Assembly: GCF_004684085.1 (NCBI RefSeq)
Contig: NZ_SRHZ01000051.1
Location: 104,112-168,111 of the forward strand
DNA: 64,000 bases
From: Stenotrophomonas maltophilia
GTDB lineage: Bacteria; Pseudomonadota; Gammaproteobacteria; Xanthomonadales; Xanthomonadaceae
Direction: 5' to 3'
The notes below the pieces were generated by a model, which ran no database searches, was not told where the DNA came from, and saw only the letters and a program-made list of their open reading frames with translations. The position numbers and the translations under genes were made by a program. Below, one piece after another: positions 56,170-64,000 of this stretch; the stretch's first letter is position 1, and each line of letters starts with the position of its first letter.

Positions 56170-56946
56170 CTACAGCGCCCGAAATGCCTGGGCCAGACTG
56201 ACTGCCCCTGGTGCCAGTTCCCCTGCGAGCCATCCAACGACGGTGAAGAAAACCAGCAACCCCAGCAGCGGCCACATCGTATGCGACACGCATACCCGCC
56301 ACCATCCCTGCTCCTGCATGCCCTGCATGCGCCGGTAGAGGCCACCGGCGATGGCTGCGTCCACCAGCAGTTCGGCCATCAGCACCGGCGCCGACCACAC
56401 CACCCATACGCTGGCCAGCACAACGGTTGCCACCAGCGCAACGATGCCGAGGATGGCCAGTAACGGCAGGCCTGCTTCGTCTTCGACCAGCCCGGCCAAC
56501 GGCAGCTCCCCGCCATCACCAGCACTCACCGGCGCGGACTCATTCCACGACGCCGACGCACCGCCACCTCCGGAACGTCCCCCGACACCGCTCCACGGTG
56601 ATTCCGCTGCACTGCCGTGCGGCGACGGGCTGCCACCGCCTACATCCGGCGACAGGCCATCCAGCACGTCCCGGCGCCAACGGATCCAGATCCACATCAG
56701 CAGCAGGAACACGCCATAGGCCAGCAGCACGGCCATCGGGTAGCGCAGCAGCATCGCGTCGACACCGGCCAGACGCAGCAGGTGCGAGGCGAGGAATCCG
56801 GCCGCACCGGTCAGGGCCACGATCAGCGCCATCTGCAGGCGCGGCCAACCGCGTTCCTGCAGGTGTTGCCGCGCGCGCACGAGTTCGCTGCTGCGGCTCA
56901 CAGGTAACGTCAGCCGGCTGCGTGCAAAGAAACGGGTGCGCTTCAT
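56170..56946 (-). CDS. membrane protein with Gly/Ser-rich loop
   Basis: The start at 56946 (MKRTRFFARSRLTLP) gives 258 residues. There are about four transmembrane helices (about 38-60, 67-86, 160-185, 228-250), separated by a low-complexity Gly/Ser/Pro loop (about 98-140) like those of some membrane proteins with a GGG-rich linker. No family recognised. It may be co-transcribed with the 56053 gene, 116 bp downstream. Confidence 0.75.
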   Translation of the reverse strand: MKRTRFFARSRLTLPVSRSSELVRARQHLQERGWPRLQMALIVALTGAAGFLASHLLRLAGVDAMLLRYPMAVLLAYGVFLLLMWIWIRWRRDVLDGLSPDVGGGSPSPHGSAAESPWSGVGGRSGGGGASASWNESAPVSAGDGGELPLAGLVEDEAGLPLLAILGIVALVATVVLASVWVVWSAPVLMAELLVDAAIAGGLYRRMQGMQEQGWWRVCVSHTMWPLLGLLVFFTVVGWLAGELAPGAVSLAQAFRAL

Positions 56947-57127
56947 CCGCACCCCAAGGTGCGGCTGGCCGTGCAGCGAGTGAGCTCGACAACCTGATGC
57001 AGCATGCGGACATCCTTGCCGGGCACGCGGAGGCGGTGATGGGCGGATTCTAACGCAGGCAGGCACCACGTCCAGACCGTGGGCATGGTGGCGCTGAAGG
57101 GCGGCAACCCTTCCCCCCGGCGGCCAT

Positions 57128-57152
57128 CCCCGCATGGCGTGGACCTACCGGA
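57128..57152. repeat. single degenerate SMAG-type palindrome
   Basis: CATCCCCGCATGGCGTGGACCTACC, just after the tetR stop; two substitutions weaken the stem. Confidence 0.65.
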
Positions 57153-57153
57153 T

Positions 57154-57738
57154 TCAACTGCGGTCGACGACCGCTGCGGCTTTCAGCAGCTGCGCGGCCA
57201 CCTGGTCGAACGGAGCGATGTCCTGCAATGCGCGGCTCATCGCCACTGCACCTTCCACGCTGGCGATGACCAGGCTGGCCAGGCCGCCCGCCGCGGCAGG
57301 GTCGTGGCCGTCGGCGATGAACGCCGCGGCCAGATGCCCCTGCCAGCGTGCGAACACCTCGGCGGCGGCGGCACGGGGCTGGCTCGGCACCGCCTCCACA
57401 GGCTCCTCCACGGCAGCGGCCAAGACCGGGCAGCCGGCGCGGAATTCGGAGCGCAGCAAGCGCTCGCGCCACATCGCAAGGAACTGCTGCAGGCCCTGCA
57501 CTGCGCCGCCCTTCAGCAGCTCTACCAGCAGCGCTTCCACCTTGTCGCCAGCCATGTAAGTGGCGCGCGCCAGCAGCTCCTGCTTGCCGCCGGGAAAATG
57601 GTGATAGGTGGAGCCCAGCGGCGCTTCGGCCAACTTGGTCACTTCACGGATGCTGGTGGCATTGAGGCCTACGCGCGCCAACATCTGTGCCGCAGCATCA
57701 ATCACGCGTTGAGGCGCATCAGAGGGTCGCGGGCTCAC
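57154..57738 (-). CDS. TetR-family regulator
   Basis: The GTG at 57738 has AAGGAG six bases upstream and gives 194 residues; the longer frame to 57936 would run through the divergent gene. The helix-turn-helix is at about 9-55 (VIDAAAQMLARVGLNATSIREVTKLAEAPLGSTYHHFPGGK), followed by a LmrA/YxaF-like ligand domain (RSEFRAGCPVLAAAVEE). It is divergent from the thioesterase gene, with repeated sites between, so it probably represses itself and that gene. Confidence 0.93.
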   Translation of the reverse strand: MSPRPSDAPQRVIDAAAQMLARVGLNATSIREVTKLAEAPLGSTYHHFPGGKQELLARATYMAGDKVEALLVELLKGGAVQGLQQFLAMWRERLLRSEFRAGCPVLAAAVEEPVEAVPSQPRAAAAEVFARWQGHLAAAFIADGHDPAAAGGLASLVIASVEGAVAMSRALQDIAPFDQVAAQLLKAAAVVDRS

Positions 57739-57756
57739 GGCGGGCTCCTTGCCAGG

Positions 57757-57804
57757 ACAGTCGTCATAGATTAGCGTACCGGCGATTCTATAACAGTCGT
57801 CATA
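57757..57804. promoter_or_regulatory. direct-repeat operator between tetR and thioesterase gene
   Basis: ACAGTCGTCATA occurs at 57757-57768 and again at 57793-57804, 36 bp apart (about three and a half helical turns). Each copy contains a small GAC/GTC dyad or part of it. The second copy is three bases from the thioesterase ATG. Binding by the adjacent TetR protein is likely. Confidence 0.65.
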
Positions 57805-57807
57805 ACC

Positions 57808-58353
57808 ATGAATCTCTGGTTCCGTCTGCTCCACCTGCTGCTGTGCAGCCTGTTCCGGCCCAAGCTGGATGCCCCGTTCGGGGTCTCGCGCCTGCAGTTC
57901 CGGGTGCTGCCCAACGATCTGGACAGCAACCTGCACATGACCAACGGCCGCTACTGGAACATCTTCGACCTGGGCCGGCTGGACCTGATCCTGCGCATGG
58001 GCCTGGGCCGGGTGGCGCTGCGCGAGAAGTGGGCGCCGATCGTCGGCGCCGGCACCATCCAGTTCCGCCGCGAACTGAAGCCGTTCCAGCGCTTCACCCT
58101 GGAAACGCGCCTGGTGGGCTGGGTCGGCTCGCGCGGCATCATGGAACAGCGCGTACTGATCGGGCCCGAGCAGAAGATCGCCACACGTGCGCTGCTGGTC
58201 ACCGGCATCTACGACCGTCGCGCACGTCAGTTCCTGGGCATGCCGAAGATGATGGAAGCGATCGGCGTGGTCGCCCCGCCCTCGCCGCCGCTGAGTGCGG
58301 CCGCCGAGGCGCTGCTGGCGGCCGATGCGGCGTTGAAGCAGGACGACACCTGA
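57808..58353 (+). CDS. hot-dog-fold thioesterase (4HBT/THEM6-like)
   Basis: The 181-residue product has the hot-dog signature VLPNDLDSNLHMTNGRYWNIFDLGRLDLILRMG (about 33-65) with the catalytic-type Asp/Asn/His and a following FRRELKPFQRFTLETRLVGW sheet. It begins with a hydrophobic helix (1-16). It probably hydrolyses acyl-CoA thioesters. It is controlled by the divergent TetR gene, by inference from the shared repeats. Confidence 0.87.
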   Translation: MNLWFRLLHLLLCSLFRPKLDAPFGVSRLQFRVLPNDLDSNLHMTNGRYWNIFDLGRLDLILRMGLGRVALREKWAPIVGAGTIQFRRELKPFQRFTLETRLVGWVGSRGIMEQRVLIGPEQKIATRALLVTGIYDRRARQFLGMPKMMEAIGVVAPPSPPLSAAAEALLAADAALKQDDT

Positions 58354-58359
58354 GGCAAC

Positions 58360-59493
58360 TCAGCCTACCTTCGGCATGTTCTTGGTCACGCAATGGATGC
58401 CGCCACCGCCACCGGCGATCGCATCGATGTCCACCTGCTCGATCACGCGGCCGGGATACATGTCTTCCAGCAGTTCACGGCAGTAGCCATCGGCTGCGTC
58501 GTCACCGAACTGCGGCGCGACCACCGCGCCGTTGATCGGCAGATAGTTGATATAGCCCATCGCCAGATCGTCGTTGTCGCGGGTGTGCACGTTGTCGCGC
58601 CCGTCCAGGGGCGGCGGCAGCGTATGCACCTGCAGGCGACGACCATCGGCATCGGTGGCCCCACGCAGAATGTCCAGGTGCTCGCGGGTCAGATCGTGAT
58701 CGTAGGACTCCGGATCATTGTCCAGGTTGGCAATCACCACACCCGGGCGCACGAAGCGCGCATAGAAATCCACGTGTGCGTCGGTGATGTCTTCGCCGGC
58801 AATGCCGGGCAGCCAGATCACCTTGCGCAGGCCCAGGTGATGCTTCAGCTCGGCCTCGATATCCGCGCGTGACCAGTCCGGATTGCGGTTGCGGTTCACC
58901 CAGCAGCTCTCGGTGAGAATGGCAGTGCCATGGCCGTCGACTTCGATGCCGCCGCCTTCGCCCACCAGATCGCTTTCCAGCAGCGTCGCGCCGGTCACCT
59001 GCGCCAGCCAGGGCGCCACCGCGCCATCGTTGCGTGCGCTCTGCTTGCCGCCCCAGCCATTGAAGTTGAAGTCGACCAGCCCCAATCCGCCCTGGCCATC
59101 GGTGACGAAGCAACCGCCGTAATCGCGCACCCAGATGTCATCCAGCGGCACCTCGAGGAACTCGATGTTGTCGCGGCCGCAGCGGTCCTGCGCCTGCTTC
59201 AACTGCGCCGGGCGGCACAGCACGCTGACCGGCTGGTGGCGGGCGATGGTGCGGGCCAGCCGTGCCACGGCGGTGTTCACCGCATCGGCCTGCGCGCCCC
59301 ACACCCGCGGTTGCGCGGCGAAGGCCAGGAAAACGCGTTCCTGGGGCCCGTGCTCGTCCGGCATGCGCCAGATACCCGCACCCGGCCCCGCCGCGGATAC
59401 GCGACCCGGCAATCCTGCCAGGCCGAGGGCGGCCAAGCCGCCAAGACCGGCGGCGCCGGCCAGCTGGGTGAGGAAGTGGCGACGGCTGCTCAT
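58360..59493 (-). CDS. Tat-exported agmatine-deiminase-family protein
   Basis: The 377-residue product begins with a twin-arginine signal (MSSRRHFLTQLAGAAGLGG). The guanidine-modifying fold shows DDIWVRDYGG, EGGGIEVDGHGT, TDAHVDFYARF with the catalytic His, and GGGGIHCVT with the nucleophilic Cys near the end. Family members convert agmatine to N-carbamoylputrescine or deiminate peptidyl arginine. Export is unusual for agmatine deiminases, which are normally cytoplasmic, so the substrate may be extracellular. Confidence 0.88.
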   Translation of the reverse strand: MSSRRHFLTQLAGAAGLGGLAALGLAGLPGRVSAAGPGAGIWRMPDEHGPQERVFLAFAAQPRVWGAQADAVNTAVARLARTIARHQPVSVLCRPAQLKQAQDRCGRDNIEFLEVPLDDIWVRDYGGCFVTDGQGGLGLVDFNFNGWGGKQSARNDGAVAPWLAQVTGATLLESDLVGEGGGIEVDGHGTAILTESCWVNRNRNPDWSRADIEAELKHHLGLRKVIWLPGIAGEDITDAHVDFYARFVRPGVVIANLDNDPESYDHDLTREHLDILRGATDADGRRLQVHTLPPPLDGRDNVHTRDNDDLAMGYINYLPINGAVVAPQFGDDAADGYCRELLEDMYPGRVIEQVDIDAIAGGGGGIHCVTKNMPKVG

Positions 59494-59598
59494 GACGGGC
59501 TCCAGGGCCGGTGTGGGATGTGAGCTATGCTGCGCTTGCGTATTGATAAGAACAAACGATAGATTCAGCCATCAATTGAACAGCTACTCTTATCTGAA

Positions 59599-60483
59599 AT
59601 GCTGAAGCATTGGCCACCACTGAACGCGCTGCGTGGTTTCGAGGCCGCCGCCCGCCTGGGTAGTTTCCACCGGGCGGCCGAGGAACTGCACCTGACCCAG
59701 TCGGCCATCAGCCAGCAGATCCGGGGCCTGGAAGCCTCGCTGCAGCAGCCGTTGTTCTTCCGGCAGGGCCGCAGCGTCACCCTCACCGACGCCGGCATCG
59801 ACCTGCTGGAAACCACGCAGGCGCTGCTGCGACAACTGGCCAGCGGCATCCGTCGGCTAGATCAGTACCGCAAGCCGAATCAACTGATCGTCAACACCAG
59901 CCCGGCCTTTGCCCGGCATTGGCTGGTGCCGCGACTGGCCGGGTTCCACCGCCTGCATCCCGGCGCCGACCTGTGGCTGCTGACCAGCGAGGATGCGCCG
60001 GACATGACCACGCAGACGCTGGACCTCGCGGTGCGTGACGACCTCGACTCACAGGCGCAGTGCCAGCACCGCGTGCTGCTGCAGGACCGCCTCTATCCTG
60101 CCTGCCATCCGGCCCTGCTGGCCACACCGGTGCACGAACGCCTCACCCTGCATGGCGAGCGCGAAATGGACTGGAGCCAATGGCAGGTACAGGGCGGTGC
60201 CGACGTCGGCCAGCGCCGCGAGGGCATGAATTTCTCCGAGCCCGGCCAACTGCTGGATGCCGCGTGCGAAGGGCTCGGTATCGCCCTGGTCAGCGAGCTG
60301 CTGGCGGCCCGCGCCTGCGATCAGGGCCTGCTGCAGCCCCTGGATGATGCACGCGTGCGCGGCCCGCGCTGGAGCTGGCTGGTGCATGAGGACAGCGCAG
60401 CCGATCCGCTGGTGATCAGCTTCTGTGAGTGGCTGCTGGCGAGTCTGCCCGCGGGAGCTATTTCTGCTGCAGTGCGCGCTTGA
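59599..60483 (+). CDS. LysR-family regulator (GcvA-like)
   Basis: The 294-residue product starts MLKHWPPLNALRGFEAAARLGSFHRAAEELHLTQSAISQQIRGLE, the typical GcvA-type winged helix (about 8-66). The effector domain follows. It is divergent from the agmatine-deiminase-like gene (105 bp gap), whose expression it likely controls. Its last 26 bases overlap the 3' end of the convergent hydrolase gene. Confidence 0.94.
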   Translation: MLKHWPPLNALRGFEAAARLGSFHRAAEELHLTQSAISQQIRGLEASLQQPLFFRQGRSVTLTDAGIDLLETTQALLRQLASGIRRLDQYRKPNQLIVNTSPAFARHWLVPRLAGFHRLHPGADLWLLTSEDAPDMTTQTLDLAVRDDLDSQAQCQHRVLLQDRLYPACHPALLATPVHERLTLHGEREMDWSQWQVQGGADVGQRREGMNFSEPGQLLDAACEGLGIALVSELLAARACDQGLLQPLDDARVRGPRWSWLVHEDSAADPLVISFCEWLLASLPAGAISAAVRA

Positions 60484-61258
60484 CCGCCGCGTCGGCCAAC
60501 GGCGCCATCAACGCATAGCCCTTCGCCGTAGGATGCACGCCGTCCTCCGCCAGCTGCGGATCCAGTCCACCGGCGGCATTGGCCATCGACGTGTAGTAGT
60601 CCAGATAGACCACCTGCTTCGCGTCGGCATAGCGCTTCAATGACGTGTTCAATGCGCGCACCTTCGGCGCTGGCGTTGTGCCCGGCAGCCACGGATAGTC
60701 GCTGACCGGCAGCAACGACGACAGCACCACACGGATGCCGTGTGCACGGGCCAGTTCCACCATCGCGTGCAGGTTGTCTTCAATCATCGCCTGCGTGGAC
60801 AGGCCGGTGTTTCCGGCAATGTCATTGGTGCCGGCCAGGATCACCACCACCTGCGGCTTCAATGCGATCACATCCTGCGAAAAGCGCACCAGCATCTGCG
60901 CCGTGGTCTGGCCGCTGATGCCACGGTTGAGCCAGCCTTTGCCGGGGAAGAAACCGGCACTGCCTTCCCTGCCCCAGCCTTCGGTGATCGAGTCGCCGAA
61001 GAACACCACACGCGGCTGGCCCGGCACCGCCGCAGGCAGTCGCCTGTTGGCGTCACGATAGCGTTGCAGCTCCGGCCAATCGGCCAGGCGCTGCTGCATG
61101 AAACGAACCTCGTCGGGGCGCAGCTGGTCGATGGGCGTCTGCAGAAGCGGATTGACTGCGACGGCTTCTGCGGCACCCAGCGGAGAAGCCAACGCTAGGC
61201 TCAGCGTCACGACGATGGCAGCGGCAAGCTCAACAGGTCCACGCATGCGGGTACTCAT
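60458..61258 (-). CDS. exported SGNH/GDSL hydrolase
   Basis: The 266-residue product has a signal peptide (about 1-30) and the SGNH blocks: FFGDSITEG with nucleophile Ser90, GISGQTTAQ (Gly), AGTNDIAG (Asn), and DGVHPTAKGY with catalytic Asp and His. It should be a periplasmic or secreted esterase/acyl-hydrolase. It overlaps the convergent LysR gene tail-to-tail by 26 bp. Confidence 0.93.
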   Translation of the reverse strand: MSTRMRGPVELAAAIVVTLSLALASPLGAAEAVAVNPLLQTPIDQLRPDEVRFMQQRLADWPELQRYRDANRRLPAAVPGQPRVVFFGDSITEGWGREGSAGFFPGKGWLNRGISGQTTAQMLVRFSQDVIALKPQVVVILAGTNDIAGNTGLSTQAMIEDNLHAMVELARAHGIRVVLSSLLPVSDYPWLPGTTPAPKVRALNTSLKRYADAKQVVYLDYYTSMANAAGGLDPQLAEDGVHPTAKGYALMAPLADAAVKRALQQK

Positions 61259-61295
61259 GAAATCAACTTCCGCAGTCTAACGCCCTGCCCTGTGC

Positions 61296-62255
61296 TCAGC
61301 GTGCAGCCGTACGCGCCGCCACACCCGTAACTTTCGCCGGCATCCACATGCCCGGTGTCCAGCCGCTGGCGGTCAGGATCGCCTTCGGGTTGTCCTGCTG
61401 GATCAGCGCGCGCACCGCACTCCGCTTGTCCTTGGCCTGCAGGTAATAGGCCTTGGCGATGCGGTAACCCACCCAGTACCCCAGGTCGTAGGGTTCCTGC
61501 GAGCCGGGCTTGTAGTTGTACAGCCACGGCGACAGATCGGTGCTGTCCAGATCCAGTGCGAACGCGCTTTCGATATGCACTTCCCGGCCACGGGTCCAGG
61601 CCGCGTGGCGCCCGTTGCCGACGTTGCCGGAGATCAGTTCCGCGATGAACTCGGCGATGCCTTCGCCCAATGAGACGCTGAGTACTGTCGCGCGCGGGTC
61701 GCCCGGCTCGAAGTCGATCACGCCGGTCTGCTGGATGTGCACGTACTCGTGCGCGATCACGTGCACGAAGCGGTCCTGCACGTTGGGATTCATGAAGTCG
61801 GCCGCGCACAGCGCTTCCAGGCCGATGATCACTCCGCTCTTCGAGGTCAGGCCCACCGGTTTGCCTCGGCCAACCACCAGCGTTACCGGCGGAAACGTGG
61901 CCTGCGGGTAGATCGCCTGCAGGTTGGCAAACACCTGCACCAATCGCTGTTTTACCACCGGCAGCTCGGCCAGGCAGCTTCGCCCCTGCGCATAGATGCC
62001 CGGTTGGCTGGCAATGGACTCGGCGATCCTCTCCGGGGTCACTCGGCGGACCTTCGCCAGTTCGGCCAGGCCCGGGGTGCCTTCGGCCATGTATCCGCGC
62101 AGCTGGGCGATGCTCGGCTTACCACCGGTACGGTCGTAAAGCGTGTAGAAGCGGCTGGCATCGGTAGTGAGGATCTGCGGTCCTGCCGGGGTACCCGCCG
62201 AGGCAATGCCGACCGCCCCGGTACAGACCAGGGCCAGCAGGCAGCGTAGGGTCAT
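61296..62255 (-). CDS. exported DUF2268-like zinc metalloprotease
   Basis: The start at 62255 (MTLRCLLALVCTGAVG) has GGAG eight bases upstream; 62261 and 62306 are in-frame alternatives. The 319-residue product has a signal peptide (about 1-20), the zinc motif HEYVH in FVHVIAHEYVHIQQ and the downstream Glu ligand in SLGEGIAEFIAEL. This fits the DUF2268 predicted Zn-dependent proteases. Substrate unknown. The upstream gene on the other strand starts 145 bp away. Confidence 0.83.
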   Translation of the reverse strand: MTLRCLLALVCTGAVGIASAGTPAGPQILTTDASRFYTLYDRTGGKPSIAQLRGYMAEGTPGLAELAKVRRVTPERIAESIASQPGIYAQGRSCLAELPVVKQRLVQVFANLQAIYPQATFPPVTLVVGRGKPVGLTSKSGVIIGLEALCAADFMNPNVQDRFVHVIAHEYVHIQQTGVIDFEPGDPRATVLSVSLGEGIAEFIAELISGNVGNGRHAAWTRGREVHIESAFALDLDSTDLSPWLYNYKPGSQEPYDLGYWVGYRIAKAYYLQAKDKRSAVRALIQQDNPKAILTASGWTPGMWMPAKVTGVAARTAAR

Positions 62256-62399
62256 GAACATCGCTCCGTCCTTGGTGGAGTGCATGCGAGGCGCGCAATT
62301 TACCACTGCACCCGCCGGGCCGCAGCAGATGGATGCGGCAACACTGGAGCTATGCCAGACTCACGCCGGCATCCAGCCACGGATGACGGAGCATGCACG

Positions 62400-63383
62400 A
62401 TGATGATCGTTCCCGCGTATTGGGCTGAAGCTCGCCTGCAGGCCCGTTTCCGGGGGCGGCCGGTGGTGGTGCGCCGCTTCGGCTGGTCCGACGAAGGCCC
62501 CGCCGAGGCCCAGGCGCACGCCGACCGTCGTGCCAACGAAGCACTCAATGCCATCCTTGCCGGGCAGGCACTGCCGCGCCGCGAAACGCGCAGCAACTAC
62601 GGCGTGGAAGGCGTGCCGATCCGTGAGCAGATCGTGCAGCGCGACGGCGACGTCATCGTCACCCGCAACAGCTATGGCGCGCTGTGCCTGAACACCCCCG
62701 ACGTGCTGTTCGCCGACATCGACCATGCGCAGCCGTCTGCCGGCTGCGTGATGCCGGCCATCGTTGCGGCGGTCGTGCTGCTTGCCGGCGCCGTCACCGG
62801 CACGCTGCTGTGGCACTGGCTGGTAGGGCTGGTGCTGGGCGTGGCAGCGGTGCTGCTGGTCAACACTGCGATGCTGATGCAGCGCAAGCGGCGCCTGGCC
62901 GCCGCCGGTGGCGCCGAAGGCCTGGCCCTGCAGCGCGTCGCCGCCTTCAGCGAGCAGCATCCGGACTGGCATCTGCGCGCCTACCGCACACCGGCTGGAC
63001 TGCGCGTGTTGGCCATGCATGCCACGTTCTCGCCCGAGGACGAGCAGCTGCAGGCCTTCTTCAAGGCATTGGGCACCGATACCCTGTACGCGCGCATGTG
63101 CCGGTTGCAGCATTGCTTCCGTGCACGGCTGACACCCAAGCCGTGGCGCGTCGGCCTGCGCTATCGCATCCGCCCGCCGGTGGCCGCGTGGTCAGCCGAA
63201 CAGGCCAACAATCCGGATCGACTGGCCTGGATTGCCGAGTATGAAAAGAAGAGTGCGGGATTCGCCGCCTGCGCCTATCTGCGCAGCTTCGGCGACACCA
63301 CGATGGTGCATGCCAGGGCCGAGCATGTGCGCGATCTGCACGACCGGCTGTCGCACGCGCAGGACCGTTTACCGCTGGCGTGA
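62400..63383 (+). CDS. two-helix membrane protein of unknown function
   Basis: ATG 62400 with ACGGAG upstream gives 327 residues; a longer frame from 62280 would overlap the divergent gene. The first 110 residues are soluble (RRFGWSDEGPAEAQAHADRRANEAL...), two transmembrane helices follow (about 122-142 and 145-160), then about 160 residues of soluble C-terminal domain with paired Cys (YARMCRLQHCFRARL). I recognise no family. A conserved hypothetical seems likely. Confidence 0.75.
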   Translation: MMIVPAYWAEARLQARFRGRPVVVRRFGWSDEGPAEAQAHADRRANEALNAILAGQALPRRETRSNYGVEGVPIREQIVQRDGDVIVTRNSYGALCLNTPDVLFADIDHAQPSAGCVMPAIVAAVVLLAGAVTGTLLWHWLVGLVLGVAAVLLVNTAMLMQRKRRLAAAGGAEGLALQRVAAFSEQHPDWHLRAYRTPAGLRVLAMHATFSPEDEQLQAFFKALGTDTLYARMCRLQHCFRARLTPKPWRVGLRYRIRPPVAAWSAEQANNPDRLAWIAEYEKKSAGFAACAYLRSFGDTTMVHARAEHVRDLHDRLSHAQDRLPLA

Positions 63384-63393
63384 GAACTTGCGC

Positions 63394-63714
63394 TCAATCA
63401 GCACCCTGCACGAACGGCTGCCCTGCCAGGGTAGTGCCCAACCGCAACGCGACCTGCTGTTCGCCCTTCTCAAAGGTCGTTGCGCACTGCTTTCCGCCTT
63501 TCTGGCATCCCACCTCCGGAAAGCCCTCCAGCGATTCGGGGGCACCCTGCGCGGGCTTCGGCTGCCAACCGGCCGCGTCCAGCAGGCGCTTGGCCTTGGC
63601 ATAGGGCATGCCAGCGATGATCCCAAGTTGCGCCAGCTCGGCAGGCAACGACTGTGCGAATGCAGTCGGGACCAGGGCCAATGACAACGTTGCAGCAAGG
63701 ATGATGGCTTTCAT
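63394..63714 (-). CDS. small exported hypothetical protein
   Basis: The 106-residue product has a clean signal peptide (about 1-20, ending AFAQ). The mature part has GMPYAKAKRLLDAAGWQPKP, like the first half of small repeat proteins, and two Cys (VGCQKGGKQCATTF) likely disulfide-bonded. No family recognised. It is convergent with the membrane protein gene, 10 bp away. Confidence 0.8.
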   Translation of the reverse strand: MKAIILAATLSLALVPTAFAQSLPAELAQLGIIAGMPYAKAKRLLDAAGWQPKPAQGAPESLEGFPEVGCQKGGKQCATTFEKGEQQVALRLGTTLAGQPFVQGAD

Positions 63715-63846
63715 TGCACCGACCTGGAACGAGCTCTCAGGTTCAGCCTAGCCCATTTGCTGCGGGCTGGAATGTGCCGGTAACACGTCGTTACCGAGTC
63801 TCCACAGTCGATTGCAGAGCAGTTGAATCTGTTTACAAGCGAACAA

Positions 63847-63874
63847 GCAGCCGAGCGTGGGCTCGGCGCTACAG
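63847..63874. repeat. REP-like palindrome (GCCGAGCGTGGGCTCGGC type)
   Basis: GCCGAGCGTGGGCTCGGCGCTACA, the same family as the copies at 53190-53283, just beside the terminator at 63883-63904. Confidence 0.75.
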
Positions 63875-63882
63875 GATGCAGA

Positions 63883-64000
63883 AAGGCCGCCCGGAGGCGG
63901 CCTTGTGCAAAGCAGTCGAGCAAGCTTGTATGTTCCTCCCGGCTCCTACGCGGTATGTAGGAGCCAGGGTGGAGGGACCGTCAAGCATGCATCTGCGGAT
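63883..64000 (-). ncRNA. candidate structured small RNA, 5' end outside window
   Basis: On the minus strand a CCTCC...GGAGG outer pairing (63971-63975 with 63935-63939) encloses a perfect 9-bp hairpin GGCTCCTAC/GTAGGAGCC (63941-63965), followed by a terminator AAGGCCGCC-TCCG-GGCGGCCTT (63883-63904) and TTTCTG. This is the order expected of a bacterial small RNA 3' half. No coding frame fits. The exact 5' end lies past the edge. It could also be a leader or the 3' end of a gene to the right. Confidence 0.45.

Overview
The window reads as a chromosomal segment of a high-GC gammaproteobacterium of the Xanthomonadaceae, most likely the Stenotrophomonas maltophilia complex. The grounds are the serC-pheA-aroA order, the hutC-hutF / hutI-hutH-hutG-hutU arrangement, several families of short extragenic palindromes (notably the GTAGATCCACGCCATGCGTGGAT type), and the large share of TonB-linked and LysR genes. 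This placement is an inference from gene content and codon use; no search was run.

Positions 1-8.4 kb, all minus strand: a chaperone-usher fimbrial operon (subunit, chaperone, and an usher that runs off the left edge), then a small winged-helix protein translationally coupled to a catalytically complete EAL c-di-GMP phosphodiesterase, then a membrane-anchored OmpR/ToxR-type regulator with a long TPR-like tail. This looks like a surface-attachment locus with its own signalling genes. At 9.1-11.2 kb a DUF3857/transglutaminase-core protein is cut by one in-frame amber codon.

Positions 11.3-30.2 kb: an accessory region ending at a tyrosine integrase beside tRNA-Ser(UGA). It holds a deleted IS3-family remnant, a SIR2-like NADase with an ankyrin partner, an XRE regulator, a three-gene unknown envelope cassette, a complete IS3-family insertion with a GATC target duplication sitting inside what looks like a lipoprotein/ClpP-like gene, a frameshifted HNH gene, a tight operon of HelD-like helicase-nuclease + HNH + GIY-YIG proteins, an H-NS-like protein with a Lys/Ala tail, and several unrecognised small genes. 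The SIR2 pair and the triple-nuclease operon are the best candidates for uncharacterised defence systems. No duplicate of the tRNA 3' end was found in the window, so the far boundary of the island is not fixed.

Positions 30.2-64 kb: ordinary high-GC core genome. It contains a DUF4241 protein, a LysR/azoreductase pair, an SH3-like protein, serS, two tandem TonB-family genes, aroA-pheA-serC (shikimate, phenylalanine and serine synthesis), an FHA membrane protein, a PHA-granule pair (including a phasin), a membrane-anchored Mrr-like protein, the complete five-step histidine-utilisation locus with its HutC regulator and a probable operator, a serine hydrolase, a TonB-dependent receptor, two membrane proteins, a TetR/thioesterase divergent pair with repeated operators, a Tat-exported agmatine-deiminase-family enzyme, a LysR regulator overlapping an SGNH hydrolase, a DUF2268-like metalloprotease, and at the right edge a structured intergenic element that may be the 3' part of a small RNA.
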